Shown piece by piece: positions 1 to 7,250 of a stretch of 43,081 bases of DNA (positions within the stretch are counted from its first letter, which is position 1; the number at the start of each line of letters is the position of its first letter). The DNA comes from Alphaproteobacteria bacterium (GTDB lineage Bacteria; Pseudomonadota; Alphaproteobacteria; Rs-D84). The position numbers and the translations under genes are program-made. The notes beneath the pieces are model-generated. The model was not told the DNA's origin, did no database searches, and was given only the letters and a program-made list of their open reading frames with translations. The DNA lies in contig WSMU01000003.1 in assembly GCA_013316395.1 (NCBI GenBank), positions 1 to 43,081 of the forward strand, written 5' to 3'.

Positions 1-1707
1 GGTGGTGCACCTTCTGGGGCGGTAAGTGCGGCGCGTGCGGGGTCGATGCGTGTTTCGGCATCCGGTGGCACGGGTGGCAGTGTCGCGCCCAATCGTGGCA
101 CGACAACAACCGGCCGCGTTGCGACGGCGCCGCGACTGTCTATTGGCAAATATCTTGGTGGCGGCACATCTGTTAGCGGGGGGAGCTCTATAAAGAACCA
201 AAAGCCTGGCGGCAGTACCAGCAGCAGTAGCGGCAGCGGTTCTATGGACCCGGGTGTTATGGCAGATTTGGAAAGCCGTGTTGGCGAGCTGGAGGGGCAG
301 GTCGCAAATATTTACGTCAAGGATGATGTGGATTCTATGCTGCAGGACAAGCAGAATGTTTTGACGCCTGTTGATGATTATATTGAAATTGAAAACGATG
401 AAATTTATCTGAATGTTGACGCGCTTCGGGAAGGCTTGGAAGTAATTGCCGGCAAGGATGGGCGCGAGGTTGAAATCGGCTCGAACGCCACTCATTTGTT
501 GTGGCGCTACAAGGGTGACACTGCCTGGCAGGAGCTGATTGCGCTGGCTGATATTACAGGACCCCAGGGGCCGGCCGGTGAAAAAGGTGAAAAGGGAGAT
601 CCGGGCGAAGGATTGGACCCGGAACAGTATCCGACGAAAGAGTTTATGAATGCTGAAATTGCACGGGCGATAGATTCTGCAAATTATGTAACACCTGAGG
701 CGTTAAGCGAAGCTATTGCGGGCTTTGCGACCAGAACGGCGGTAGCAGAGAGTATTGCCGATGCGACATCGGGTCTGGCCTCTAAGGAAGAGTTGGCCGG
801 ATACGCTAAAACTGCGGATGTTTATACCAAGGACCAGGTGTATACCAAAGGGGAGGTTGATACCAAGGTTGCCGATGTTGTTGCAGGTGACATGAGCGAG
901 GCTCTTGCCGCGTATGCCAAGACGGCGGATGTAAACAGCGCGCTTGAGAAAAAGGCCGATGTTTCAGCTTTGTCTGATTATGCGACGAATGCTGTTGTGA
1001 CGGGATTGACCGGTCGTGTTTCGGCGGTTGAAACTGAAATGGATGATATTAACGATCTGGCGGCAAATGCGGCGACAGATGCGGCCACGGCGGTTACTTC
1101 TGCGACCGCGGCAAAGACGGCCGCGGATGAAGCCACGGCGGCGGCCGGTGTTGCATTAACAACGGCAAATTCTGCATCTGGGGCGGCTGATGCGGCCAAA
1201 ACACTGGCAGAGGGTGCAAAAACATCTGCGGATACGGCTGTTGCGACCGCGGGTGCGGCGAAAACAGCAGCAGATGCGGCGACGGCTGGTTTGGCGCTAA
1301 AGGCTAATGCGGATGATGTGTATACAAAGACCGCGGCGGATGAAAAATTTGCGCTAAAGGCGAATACATACACCAAGACAGAGGTAGATACCAAAGTTGC
1401 GGAGATTTCGGCCGGTAATATGGACGAAGCTTTGAAAGCTTATGCTAAAACCGAGTATGTTGATGCGGAGCTGGCAAAGAAAGCGAATACGGATTCTTTG
1501 GGGGCATTGGCTCTAAAGAATACGATTTCAAATGCAGACGTTGCAGATGATGCGGCGATTGCGAAAACAAAACTGTCGGCGGATGTTCAGGCGTCCCTGT
1601 CAAAGGCAGACCAAGCAGTTTCTATCGCGGATGCCCCTGAAACGGGTGACTTCGTGTTGGCGATTAGTGATGGTCAAAAAGGCTGGTTTGAGGTGGTTAC
1701 GGAGTAA
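1..1707 (+). CDS. fibre-like coiled-coil protein with collagen-like patch (5' end outside window)
   Basis: The frame is open from base 1, so the gene probably starts upstream and the ATG at 46 is unlikely to be the real start. Residue numbers count from base 1. The first ~75 residues are Gly/Ser-rich low complexity. A predicted coiled coil follows, then six Gly-X-Y triplets (about residues 187-204, GPQGPAGEKGEKGDPGEG). The rest is Ala/Thr/Asp/Lys-rich with recurring YTK-x-EVDTKV and AYAKTADV units, as in phage tail fibres and trimeric adhesins. The C-terminus (GDFVLAISDGQKGWFEVV) matches the Trp-containing ending of the downstream paralogues. A stretch resembling VQASLSKADQAV is shared with the gene at 3396. 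Function is not known; a surface fibre or adhesin is an inference. It is 55 bases from the next family member, probably in one operon. Confidence 0.75.
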   Translation, partial: GGAPSGAVSAARAGSMRVSASGGTGGSVAPNRGTTTTGRVATAPRLSIGKYLGGGTSVSGGSSIKNQKPGGSTSSSSGSGSMDPGVMADLESRVGELEGQVANIYVKDDVDSMLQDKQNVLTPVDDYIEIENDEIYLNVDALREGLEVIAGKDGREVEIGSNATHLLWRYKGDTAWQELIALADITGPQGPAGEKGEKGDPGEGLDPEQYPTKEFMNAEIARAIDSANYVTPEALSEAIAGFATRTAVAESIADATSGLASKEELAGYAKTADVYTKDQVYTKGEVDTKVADVVAGDMSEALAAYAKTADVNSALEKKADVSALSDYATNAVVTGLTGRVSAVETEMDDINDLAANAATDAATAVTSATAAKTAADEATAAAGVALTTANSASGAADAAKTLAEGAKTSADTAVATAGAAKTAADAATAGLALKANADDVYTKTAADEKFALKANTYTKTEVDTKVAEISAGNMDEALKAYAKTEYVDAELAKKANTDSLGALALKNTISNADVADDAAIAKTKLSADVQASLSKADQAVSIADAPETGDFVLAISDGQKGWFEVVTE

Positions 1708-1762
1708 TCTCAAATCATTATAAACGGCCCTTGGGCCAAGTGTAAAAAAGGAAGTGAAAGAA

Positions 1763-2578
1763 ATGAAAGTAAAGAATGTCGCTTTTTCTGGGGTTGCAGC
1801 GGCTATGATGCTTAGTGCTGGTATCGGTGCGGCGGCGGCGGCTCCTCAAATCGCCAGCAAGCAATATGTTGACAATAAGGTTGCCACAGATGTTCAAACA
1901 CTGCAGACGACGATTGAAAACAACTATACCAAAACAGAGCAGTTACAGGATGTTATCGTAACAAATATCACAAACGAATTGCAGTCGGAAAACAGTGAGT
2001 TGAAAACCGCTATTGATGAAGCGTTGGATACCAAGGCGGATGCTGCGACGGTAACTCAGATTCAGAACAATGTTAACACAATGGCTACCACGGTTCAAAA
2101 TCTGGAGGCGGATGTTGCGGGCAAGGCAGATAAACTGAAGGGCGAGGCAATCAAGGCCGGTAATATCGCAACAATTGATGCGAATGGTAATTATGTTGCC
2201 GGAACAGTTGCGGCGGCGGATTTGGTAACAAATGCAACAGTTACTGAAAAGATTACATCTGCATTGGAAGGTAATGAGTCTGTAAAAGAAATCATTACGA
2301 CAATCGTTAGCAACGGCGATGTTGTCACAGATGCAATCGATACATCTATTGCGTCGGGTACGCTGAAGACAGAGCTAGATAAAAAAGCCAACGCAGCCGA
2401 TGTTTATACAAAGACAGAAACAGATGCAAAAATCATAAACCTGGCGATTCCAAAGCCACAGGGTGCGTGTGCGTCTGAATCCGGTCGTTGCGTATTGTCG
2501 GTTGACACAACTGGTAATTCTTTAATGTGGTTGGATGTGACCGCCCCTCTGGAAGGCACAACAACACCAGCAGAATAA
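1763..2578 (+). CDS. secreted coiled-coil fibre-family protein
   Basis: A 271-residue protein beginning MKVKNVAFSG with a clear Sec signal peptide ending near AAAAAPQ. The ATG at 1763 is preferred over the GTG at 1754 because an AAGGA lies at 1748-1752, ten bases before it. Directly after the signal peptide comes ASKQYVDNKV, a motif shared with the neighbouring paralogues, then Thr/Asn/Asp-rich heptad-like sequence and a YTKTETDAK unit. The C-terminus carries IPKPQGAC, a second Cys shortly after, and an L-x-W-L-D-V ending. This signal peptide, YVD motif, coiled coil and Trp C-terminus define a local family. Role unknown; extracellular or periplasmic fibre is the best guess. Confidence 0.8.
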   Translation: MKVKNVAFSGVAAAMMLSAGIGAAAAAPQIASKQYVDNKVATDVQTLQTTIENNYTKTEQLQDVIVTNITNELQSENSELKTAIDEALDTKADAATVTQIQNNVNTMATTVQNLEADVAGKADKLKGEAIKAGNIATIDANGNYVAGTVAAADLVTNATVTEKITSALEGNESVKEIITTIVSNGDVVTDAIDTSIASGTLKTELDKKANAADVYTKTETDAKIINLAIPKPQGACASESGRCVLSVDTTGNSLMWLDVTAPLEGTTTPAE

Positions 2579-2605
2579 TATTTAATAAATAAAAATGGAT
2601 AAATT

Positions 2606-3298
2606 ATGAAAAAACTTACAACTGGTATATTTACTGTTCTGCTGGGCTTGGTTGCTATTGATGCAAATGCGGCTATTACGTCAAAGGCCTATGTTGATGC
2701 CAAGGTATCGACAGAAGTTGGAAAGGTTAATACAAAGGTAACAGAGCTAAATACAACGGTTAATGATTTTACAACAAATATTGGTGATAGAATTAACACC
2801 ACTATTAACCAAGCGCTGACAAATGAAGATTCCCAAATCTACAAAGAGCTGGAATCTAAGGCTTCGACGGCGGATTTAAAGGCTATTGATGAGCGCTTAT
2901 ACAATGCCGAGGCTGATATTGATGCACTGGAGAGGACAGTTGGAACATCCGAACTGGCGACAGAGGAAAAAACACTGACCGAGGCAATCAATGAATTGAA
3001 TACTAACAAAGTAACACAGGCTAAGGTTACAACAGATATTGCCGCCGCGGTAAAGGTTGAAACAGACCGTGCAACAGCAGCAGAGCAGGCAAATGCAAAT
3101 GCTATTGCGGCGAATACAGCGGCTGTTGAACAAGCTCAGGCTGATGCGACACAGGCGCTGAATGAGTCTATTAAGCAGATTAAGGCAACCGGTGAAGACG
3201 GAACCTATGTTTTGACTATCAAGACAATCGGCGACCAGGCTACGCTGAAATGGGAGCAGATTGAGCGTGCAGAAGCCACACAAACACCAGAGGCTTAA
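2606..3298 (+). CDS. secreted coiled-coil fibre-family protein
   Basis: A 230-residue paralogue with signal peptide (MKKLTTGIFTVLLGLVAIDANA), then TSKAYVDAKV, then a long helical region with few aromatics. The C-terminal signature YVLTIKTIGDQATLKWEQI lacks the Cys pair seen in the genes at 1763 and 3396. Bases 3104-3155 are nearly identical (49 of 52) to 3891-3942 in the next gene, showing that modules move between paralogues. It lies 27 bases after the preceding gene, so it is probably cotranscribed. Function unknown. Confidence 0.8.
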   Translation: MKKLTTGIFTVLLGLVAIDANAAITSKAYVDAKVSTEVGKVNTKVTELNTTVNDFTTNIGDRINTTINQALTNEDSQIYKELESKASTADLKAIDERLYNAEADIDALERTVGTSELATEEKTLTEAINELNTNKVTQAKVTTDIAAAVKVETDRATAAEQANANAIAANTAAVEQAQADATQALNESIKQIKATGEDGTYVLTIKTIGDQATLKWEQIERAEATQTPEA

Positions 3299-3309
3299 TG
3301 CAGTAAATG

Positions 3310-3368
3310 CCGACGACCGTATTATGCGGTCGTCGGATATAGTGATGTAATATTTTGCATCGTCGGCA
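3310..3368 (+). promoter_or_regulatory. two mutually exclusive hairpins upstream of fibre gene
   Basis: A 10-bp hairpin (3310-3319 with 3327-3336) can form. Its left arm can instead pair over 9 bp from 3308-3316 with 3360-3368, because TCGTCGG occurs twice. There is no U-run after either, so this is not a plain terminator. It lies between two fibre genes and could control readthrough, RNA processing or stability. Confidence 0.4.
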
Positions 3369-3395
3369 GATAAAACAATATTGGTAAAATTAATT

Positions 3396-4313
3396 ATGAA
3401 AAAAGCAGGATTTTTAGCACTTTCTTTGGCTATTATGCTCATTGCTGGTGCTGCACGTGCGGATATTGCATCTACATCATATGTAGAAAACGCCATTGCG
3501 CAAAAAGAAGACGTATCAAACAAGGCTTCAGAAACCTACACATCCGACAGCACGACACAATACCCGTCAATCCGCGTTGCAGAAACGATTGCCGCCAAGG
3601 CGGTTCAGGGGCTGGGTGATTTGGCGGGCCTGGACCAGGTTGGTACGGATGAGATAAAGGACGGCGCTGTAACAAAGGTAAAGTTGGATACATCTGTTCA
3701 GGCATCGCTGGGCAAGGCTGATACTGCGGTTCAGTCGGCCGCGCTGACCGCGGAAACACAGGCGCGGACAAATGCAGATAATGCTATTAACACCAAAATA
3801 GGTACCGTGCCCGCCGGAAAGACAGTTGTCGGTATGATTGATGAGGCAAAGACCGCGGCAACATACGATGATACGCAGGTTAAGGCGGATATTGCAGCGA
3901 ATACAGCGGCTATTGAACAAGCTCAGGCTGATGCGACAAAGGGTATTGGTGACGCAGCGGCCGCTGCACAGACAGCTAATGCGGCCAAGGCAGCGATAGA
4001 TAATGCGTCTACTGGTCTTGGGTCTAAGTTGCCAACGGCAACATATAATACTCAGGTAGGTACGGTTAGTGCAGCAAATATGGGAACAACTGCGACAACA
4101 GTAGTTGCTGCAATTAATGAAGTATCGAAAGAAGCTGCGGCTGCGGATGCCAAGGCTGTGGCTGCAGATACCAAGGCGACCGCGGCACAAAGCGCGGCCT
4201 CTGCGGCAAATACATTGGCGGCGGCGGCGATTCCAAAGCCATCGGGTACATGTAAGGATTGTGTGCTGAAGTATAATGGCACGGCCTTTTCCTGGGAGGA
4301 AATCGGTCGTTAA
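3396..4313 (+). CDS. secreted coiled-coil fibre-family protein (parent of the duplicated 3' end)
   Basis: A 305-residue protein. The ATG at 3396 starts a good signal peptide (MKKAGFLALSLAIMLIAGAARA); the TTG at 3381 in the same frame is less likely. Next come ASTSYVENAI, the segment VQASLGKADTAVQSA, and Ala-rich coiled coil with repeated AAAADAKAVAADTKA-like heptads. It ends with IPKPSGTC, a CVLKYNG stretch and SWEEIGR. From base 3701 on, its 3' two-thirds are repeated exactly inside the tandem duplication, where they are fused to the start of rbfA. This copy is intact. A trimeric surface fibre is likely from style, not proven. Confidence 0.8.
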   Translation: MKKAGFLALSLAIMLIAGAARADIASTSYVENAIAQKEDVSNKASETYTSDSTTQYPSIRVAETIAAKAVQGLGDLAGLDQVGTDEIKDGAVTKVKLDTSVQASLGKADTAVQSAALTAETQARTNADNAINTKIGTVPAGKTVVGMIDEAKTAATYDDTQVKADIAANTAAIEQAQADATKGIGDAAAAAQTANAAKAAIDNASTGLGSKLPTATYNTQVGTVSAANMGTTATTVVAAINEVSKEAAAADAKAVAADTKATAAQSAASAANTLAAAAIPKPSGTCKDCVLKYNGTAFSWEEIGR

Positions 4314-4325
4314 CAGGTGGTATTC

Positions 4326-4358
4326 TATGGCGCTGTGATAAAATGTTTATGCGCCATA
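4326..4358 (+). other. intergenic hairpin between fibre genes
   Basis: TATGGCGC (4326-4333) pairs with GCGCCATA (4351-4358) around a 17-base loop, with no U-run after it. It is repeated at 7156-7188 in the second duplication copy. It may mark 3'-end processing of the upstream fibre mRNA. Confidence 0.4.
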
Positions 4359-4365
4359 TATCCTC

Positions 4366-4393
4366 TTGTTACGGGATGTAGATTTGTGATAAT
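4366..4393 (+). promoter_or_regulatory. candidate promoter for 409-aa fibre gene
   Basis: TTGTTA (4366-4371), a 16-base spacer, then GATAAT (4388-4393), 27 bases before the start codon. The same site recurs at 7196-7223 in copy 2. Confidence 0.45.
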
Positions 4394-4420
4394 ATAAAAC
4401 TGGTAGAGAGTTTTTAGGTT

Positions 4421-5650
4421 ATGAAGAATATAGCGGGTGTTTTTGCAGTTTCTTTTATCGCGATTATGTCTGTGGTTGCGGCCCATGCAGATGTTGCTTC
4501 TACGGATTTGGTTGATAGACGATTTGAAGCGTTGGCTACGGTGGCAAGTACGGGCTCTTATAACGATTTGACGAATAAGCCGACAATTCCCGCGGCTCAG
4601 GTTCAGCCGGACTGGAATGCAACCACGGGTATGGGGGCGATAAAAAATAAGCCTACGTTGGGCGCGCTGGCATCGAAAGCGTCGGTTACAAGTGCGGAGA
4701 TTACAGACGGCACTATTGTAAATGCGGATATTTCCGCAACAGCCGGGATTGCGCCTTCAAAGATTAACATAGATAAGCTTACTACATATGATACCACGCA
4801 TACAGACAATGATGAGCGAATCCCTTCAGTAAAGGTGGTAGAGAGCATTGCCGCCGTATCTGCGGATGCTGCGCTTGTCGCCGCTAAGAATGTATATCAG
4901 GTTAAGTCTAATGCGAATTACCAGATGGGTTCAGCAAATGGGGCTTGGACTACGATGAGTGGTTCTCAGCAAAATGCTTTGAATTCTGGCATTACAACGG
5001 CAAAAGTAACCAAGTACGATAATTATGCCACAGGTAAGCAAGATACTTTGACCCCTGGGAGTAATGGAAATATTAAAGGGGCTGGTAGTGTGACTGTGAC
5101 TAAGGATGCCTCTGGTGTTATAACCGTATCTGGAACAGACACAAATACAGTTACAACAGCGACAACAACCGGTACCGGAAATGTTGTTTCTGCTATTACG
5201 GCAAATAACGGTGCGCTTACGGTTACAAAAGGCGTTACAGCGGCAACACCTGGTGATATTACAAATGCTATAAACGCGTTGGATGTTGCGGCATCAACCG
5301 CGGCTGGAAATGTCGTTACAAATGTTAGTCAGACAGATGGAAAAATTTCTGTAACAAAGGGAACAATAAGTGTTCCGACTGTGAATAACGCTACGCTGAC
5401 AATTAAGCAGGGGGGAGCTGTTAAGGGTACTTTTACCGCGAACCAGGCCACCGCGGCAACAATTGAGTTAACTGATAATAATACAACATATACGGCCAGC
5501 GGTTCAAATGGTGTTTCTGCATCAGTTAGTGGTACGTCGGTGAACGTATCCGGTGTATCCGCAACGCGTGATGCGGTTGGGGTGGCAAAGCTGGGAGTTA
5601 TTCCGGTTGGAACCACTGGTACGGCAACCGCTACTATTTGGGTTGAATAA
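4421..5650 (+). CDS. secreted fibre protein with phage-tail-like repeats, copy 1
   Basis: A 409-residue protein with signal peptide (MKNIAGVFAVSFIAIMSVVAAHA) and ASTDLVDRRF, a divergent form of the family's Y-V-D/E motif. It then has YNDLTNKPTIP and IKNKPTL units, typical of phage tail-fibre and tip proteins. The middle and end are Thr/Val/Asn/Gly-rich with alternating TVTKG, ITVSGT and NVSQTDGKISVTKG segments, suggesting beta-helix or beta-prism folds rather than coiled coil. The ending is TATIWVE, so the Trp near the C-terminus is kept. It has no cysteines. A terminator follows. An identical copy is at 7251. Likely a surface or secreted fibre; the partner is unknown. Confidence 0.8.
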   Translation: MKNIAGVFAVSFIAIMSVVAAHADVASTDLVDRRFEALATVASTGSYNDLTNKPTIPAAQVQPDWNATTGMGAIKNKPTLGALASKASVTSAEITDGTIVNADISATAGIAPSKINIDKLTTYDTTHTDNDERIPSVKVVESIAAVSADAALVAAKNVYQVKSNANYQMGSANGAWTTMSGSQQNALNSGITTAKVTKYDNYATGKQDTLTPGSNGNIKGAGSVTVTKDASGVITVSGTDTNTVTTATTTGTGNVVSAITANNGALTVTKGVTAATPGDITNAINALDVAASTAAGNVVTNVSQTDGKISVTKGTISVPTVNNATLTIKQGGAVKGTFTANQATAATIELTDNNTTYTASGSNGVSASVSGTSVNVSGVSATRDAVGVAKLGVIPVGTTGTATATIWVE

Positions 5651-5710
5651 AGTTTCCCGCAAGGGGGGAGTCTGGAGGAGGGCGTCTTGGCGCCCCATAA
5701 GGAGAGAAGA

Positions 5711-5736
5711 CAGCGGCCACGGCCGCTGGTTTTTTA
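5711..5736 (+). terminator. intrinsic terminator after fibre gene, copy 1
   Basis: CAGCGGCC and GGCCGCTG form a GC-rich stem followed by GTTTTTT. It ends the plus-strand fibre unit just before the convergent yqaA gene. Confidence 0.8.
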
Positions 5737-5759
5737 TTCGATTAAAATGGTGCTGCGGA

Positions 5760-6332
5760 CTATAGCAGCATCATCAAGCCAATACCCAGTCCTGCTGCGA
5801 CAATCGCGAACATGGTAAGTGGCCAGAAATATTTTTTTACGATTGCATTTGCCTGTTCCTGGAAGCGCCACAGCAGTGCCGCCACCAGCGCAAAGCGCGC
5901 GGTGCGGAACACCGCCGATACACCCAGGAATAGGGCCGCCGGGAATCCCATAAAGCCCGCGCATATCGCCATTAGTTTGTAGGGAATTGGGGTAAAGGCG
6001 GTCAGAACTATTATAAATAGGCCATGCTTTATGAACAACTGCTGAGCCATTTCAAATTTTTCCATTGTGGCAAAGTTTTCAATCAGCCATATTCCGACAG
6101 AATCAAACAGCCAGAAACCAATAAGGTATGCGATTGCGCCGCCTATCAATGAACCGGCGGCGGCGGCGATTGTTATCGGTATCGCCCGGCGACGGTTTGC
6201 GATAATGGGTGGTGTCATGAATACTTCGGGCGGGACAAATAAAAATATTGATTCACATATTGTTAAAACAAAAACTATCCATGCATAGGCTGGATGTTCT
6301 GATTTTTTAAGAATAGATTCTATAAGTTTCAT
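5760..6332 (-). CDS. yqaA: YqaA/DedA-family membrane protein, copy 1
   Basis: A 190-residue multi-pass membrane protein of the DedA/VTT superfamily, YqaA subgroup. Visible marks are the hydrophobic N-terminal helix with E-x-x-x-x-x-VPPE, the Gly-rich GSLIGGAIAYLIG segment, and the family core FTPIPYKLMAICAG followed by an R-x-x-RF motif. DedA proteins are inner-membrane transporters or scramblases linked to lipid-carrier recycling and membrane homeostasis. For the YqaA branch the substrate is not established. It is divergent from rbfA with overlapping promoters, and a second identical copy lies at 8590-9162. Confidence 0.85.
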   Translation of the reverse strand: MKLIESILKKSEHPAYAWIVFVLTICESIFLFVPPEVFMTPPIIANRRRAIPITIAAAAGSLIGGAIAYLIGFWLFDSVGIWLIENFATMEKFEMAQQLFIKHGLFIIVLTAFTPIPYKLMAICAGFMGFPAALFLGVSAVFRTARFALVAALLWRFQEQANAIVKKYFWPLTMFAIVAAGLGIGLMMLL

Positions 6333-6359
6333 TTTTCCCCCGATTTCTCAAAATTTTTC

Positions 6360-6391
6360 TTGATTGTACATAAATTTAGTCTAATTTACAA
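6360..6391. promoter_or_regulatory. overlapping divergent promoters, yqaA and rbfA (copy 1)
   Basis: On the minus strand, TTGTAA (6391-6386), a 17-base spacer and TACAAT (6368-6363) fit a sigma70 promoter for yqaA. On the plus strand, TTGATT (6360-6365), a 16-base spacer and TAATTT (6382-6387) would serve rbfA or the fusion gene. The two overlap almost completely, so polymerase binding should be mutually exclusive. Confidence 0.55.
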
Positions 6392-6417
6392 ATCATAAGT
6401 ACAAAAAAGATAACAAT

Positions 6418-7143
6418 ATGCAGAAAAAACGTACAAATTCAAATCGACCCGACCGCATTGCGGCCAAGGTTCAGGTGCTGGTTGCGGAAATATTGCGTGA
6501 TAATTATGGAGAGGACCCCATTTTGCGCGGGGCATCGCTGGGCAAGGCTGATACTGCGGTTCAGTCGGCCGCGCTGACCGCGGAAACACAGGCGCGGACA
6601 AATGCAGATAATGCTATTAACACCAAAATAGGTACCGTGCCCGCCGGAAAGACAGTTGTCGGTATGATTGATGAGGCAAAGACCGCGGCAACATACGATG
6701 ATACGCAGGTTAAGGCGGATATTGCAGCGAATACAGCGGCTATTGAACAAGCTCAGGCTGATGCGACAAAGGGTATTGGTGACGCAGCGGCCGCTGCACA
6801 GACAGCTAATGCGGCCAAGGCAGCGATAGATAATGCGTCTACTGGTCTTGGGTCTAAGTTGCCAACGGCAACATATAATACTCAGGTAGGTACGGTTAGT
6901 GCAGCAAATATGGGAACAACTGCGACAACAGTAGTTGCTGCAATTAATGAAGTATCGAAAGAAGCTGCGGCTGCGGATGCCAAGGCTGTGGCTGCAGATA
7001 CCAAGGCGACCGCGGCACAAAGCGCGGCCTCTGCGGCAAATACATTGGCGGCGGCGGCGATTCCAAAGCCATCGGGTACATGTAAGGATTGTGTGCTGAA
7101 GTATAATGGCACGGCCTTTTCCTGGGAGGAAATCGGTCGTTAA
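6418..7143 (+). CDS. in-frame RbfA-fibre fusion created by the duplication
   Basis: A 241-residue chimera. Residues 1-38 are the N-terminus of RbfA (MQKKRTNSNRPDRI to DPILRG). From the junction at 6531 the sequence is the C-terminal part of the fibre protein at 3396, starting at ASLGKADTAVQ. Both parents break at codon position 3, so the frame is kept. It has no signal peptide, so the fibre part would stay in the cytoplasm, and the RbfA KH-like domain is incomplete, so ribosome-maturation activity is not expected. It would use the rbfA promoter and ribosome binding site. It is probably a by-product rather than a selected gene. Intact rbfA (9248) and intact fibre gene (3396) flank the duplication. 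Confidence 0.8.
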   Translation: MQKKRTNSNRPDRIAAKVQVLVAEILRDNYGEDPILRGASLGKADTAVQSAALTAETQARTNADNAINTKIGTVPAGKTVVGMIDEAKTAATYDDTQVKADIAANTAAIEQAQADATKGIGDAAAAAQTANAAKAAIDNASTGLGSKLPTATYNTQVGTVSAANMGTTATTVVAAINEVSKEAAAADAKAVAADTKATAAQSAASAANTLAAAAIPKPSGTCKDCVLKYNGTAFSWEEIGR

Positions 7144-7195
7144 CAGGTGGTATTCTATGGCGCTGTGATAAAATGTTTATGCGCCATATATCCTC

Positions 7196-7223
7196 TTGTT
7201 ACGGGATGTAGATTTGTGATAAT
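7196..7223 (+). promoter_or_regulatory. candidate promoter for fibre gene copy 2
   Basis: Exact repeat of the TTGTTA / 16 / GATAAT site at 4366-4393. Confidence 0.4.
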
Positions 7224-7250
7224 ATAAAACTGGTAGAGAGTTTTTAGGTT

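Larger units (their letters stand above)
3701..6530 (+). repeat. tandem duplication, copy 1 (2,830 bp)
   Basis: This stretch is followed immediately by a second copy at 6531-9360 with the same spacing throughout and no difference that I could find. It contains the 3' part of the fibre gene at 3396, the complete 409-aa fibre gene, the complete yqaA gene and the first 113 bases of rbfA. Identity begins exactly at 3701 (base 3700 differs from 6530). Confidence 0.95.

Noticed and set aside
978..1394. Minus-strand 138-residue open frame in the first fibre gene
   Set aside because: Pure Ala/Val/Ser low complexity, the mirror of Ala/Thr/Asp-rich codons on the plus strand.
3310..3336. Intrinsic terminator between fibre genes
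   Set aside because: The hairpin is perfect but followed by ATATAGTG, not a T-run.
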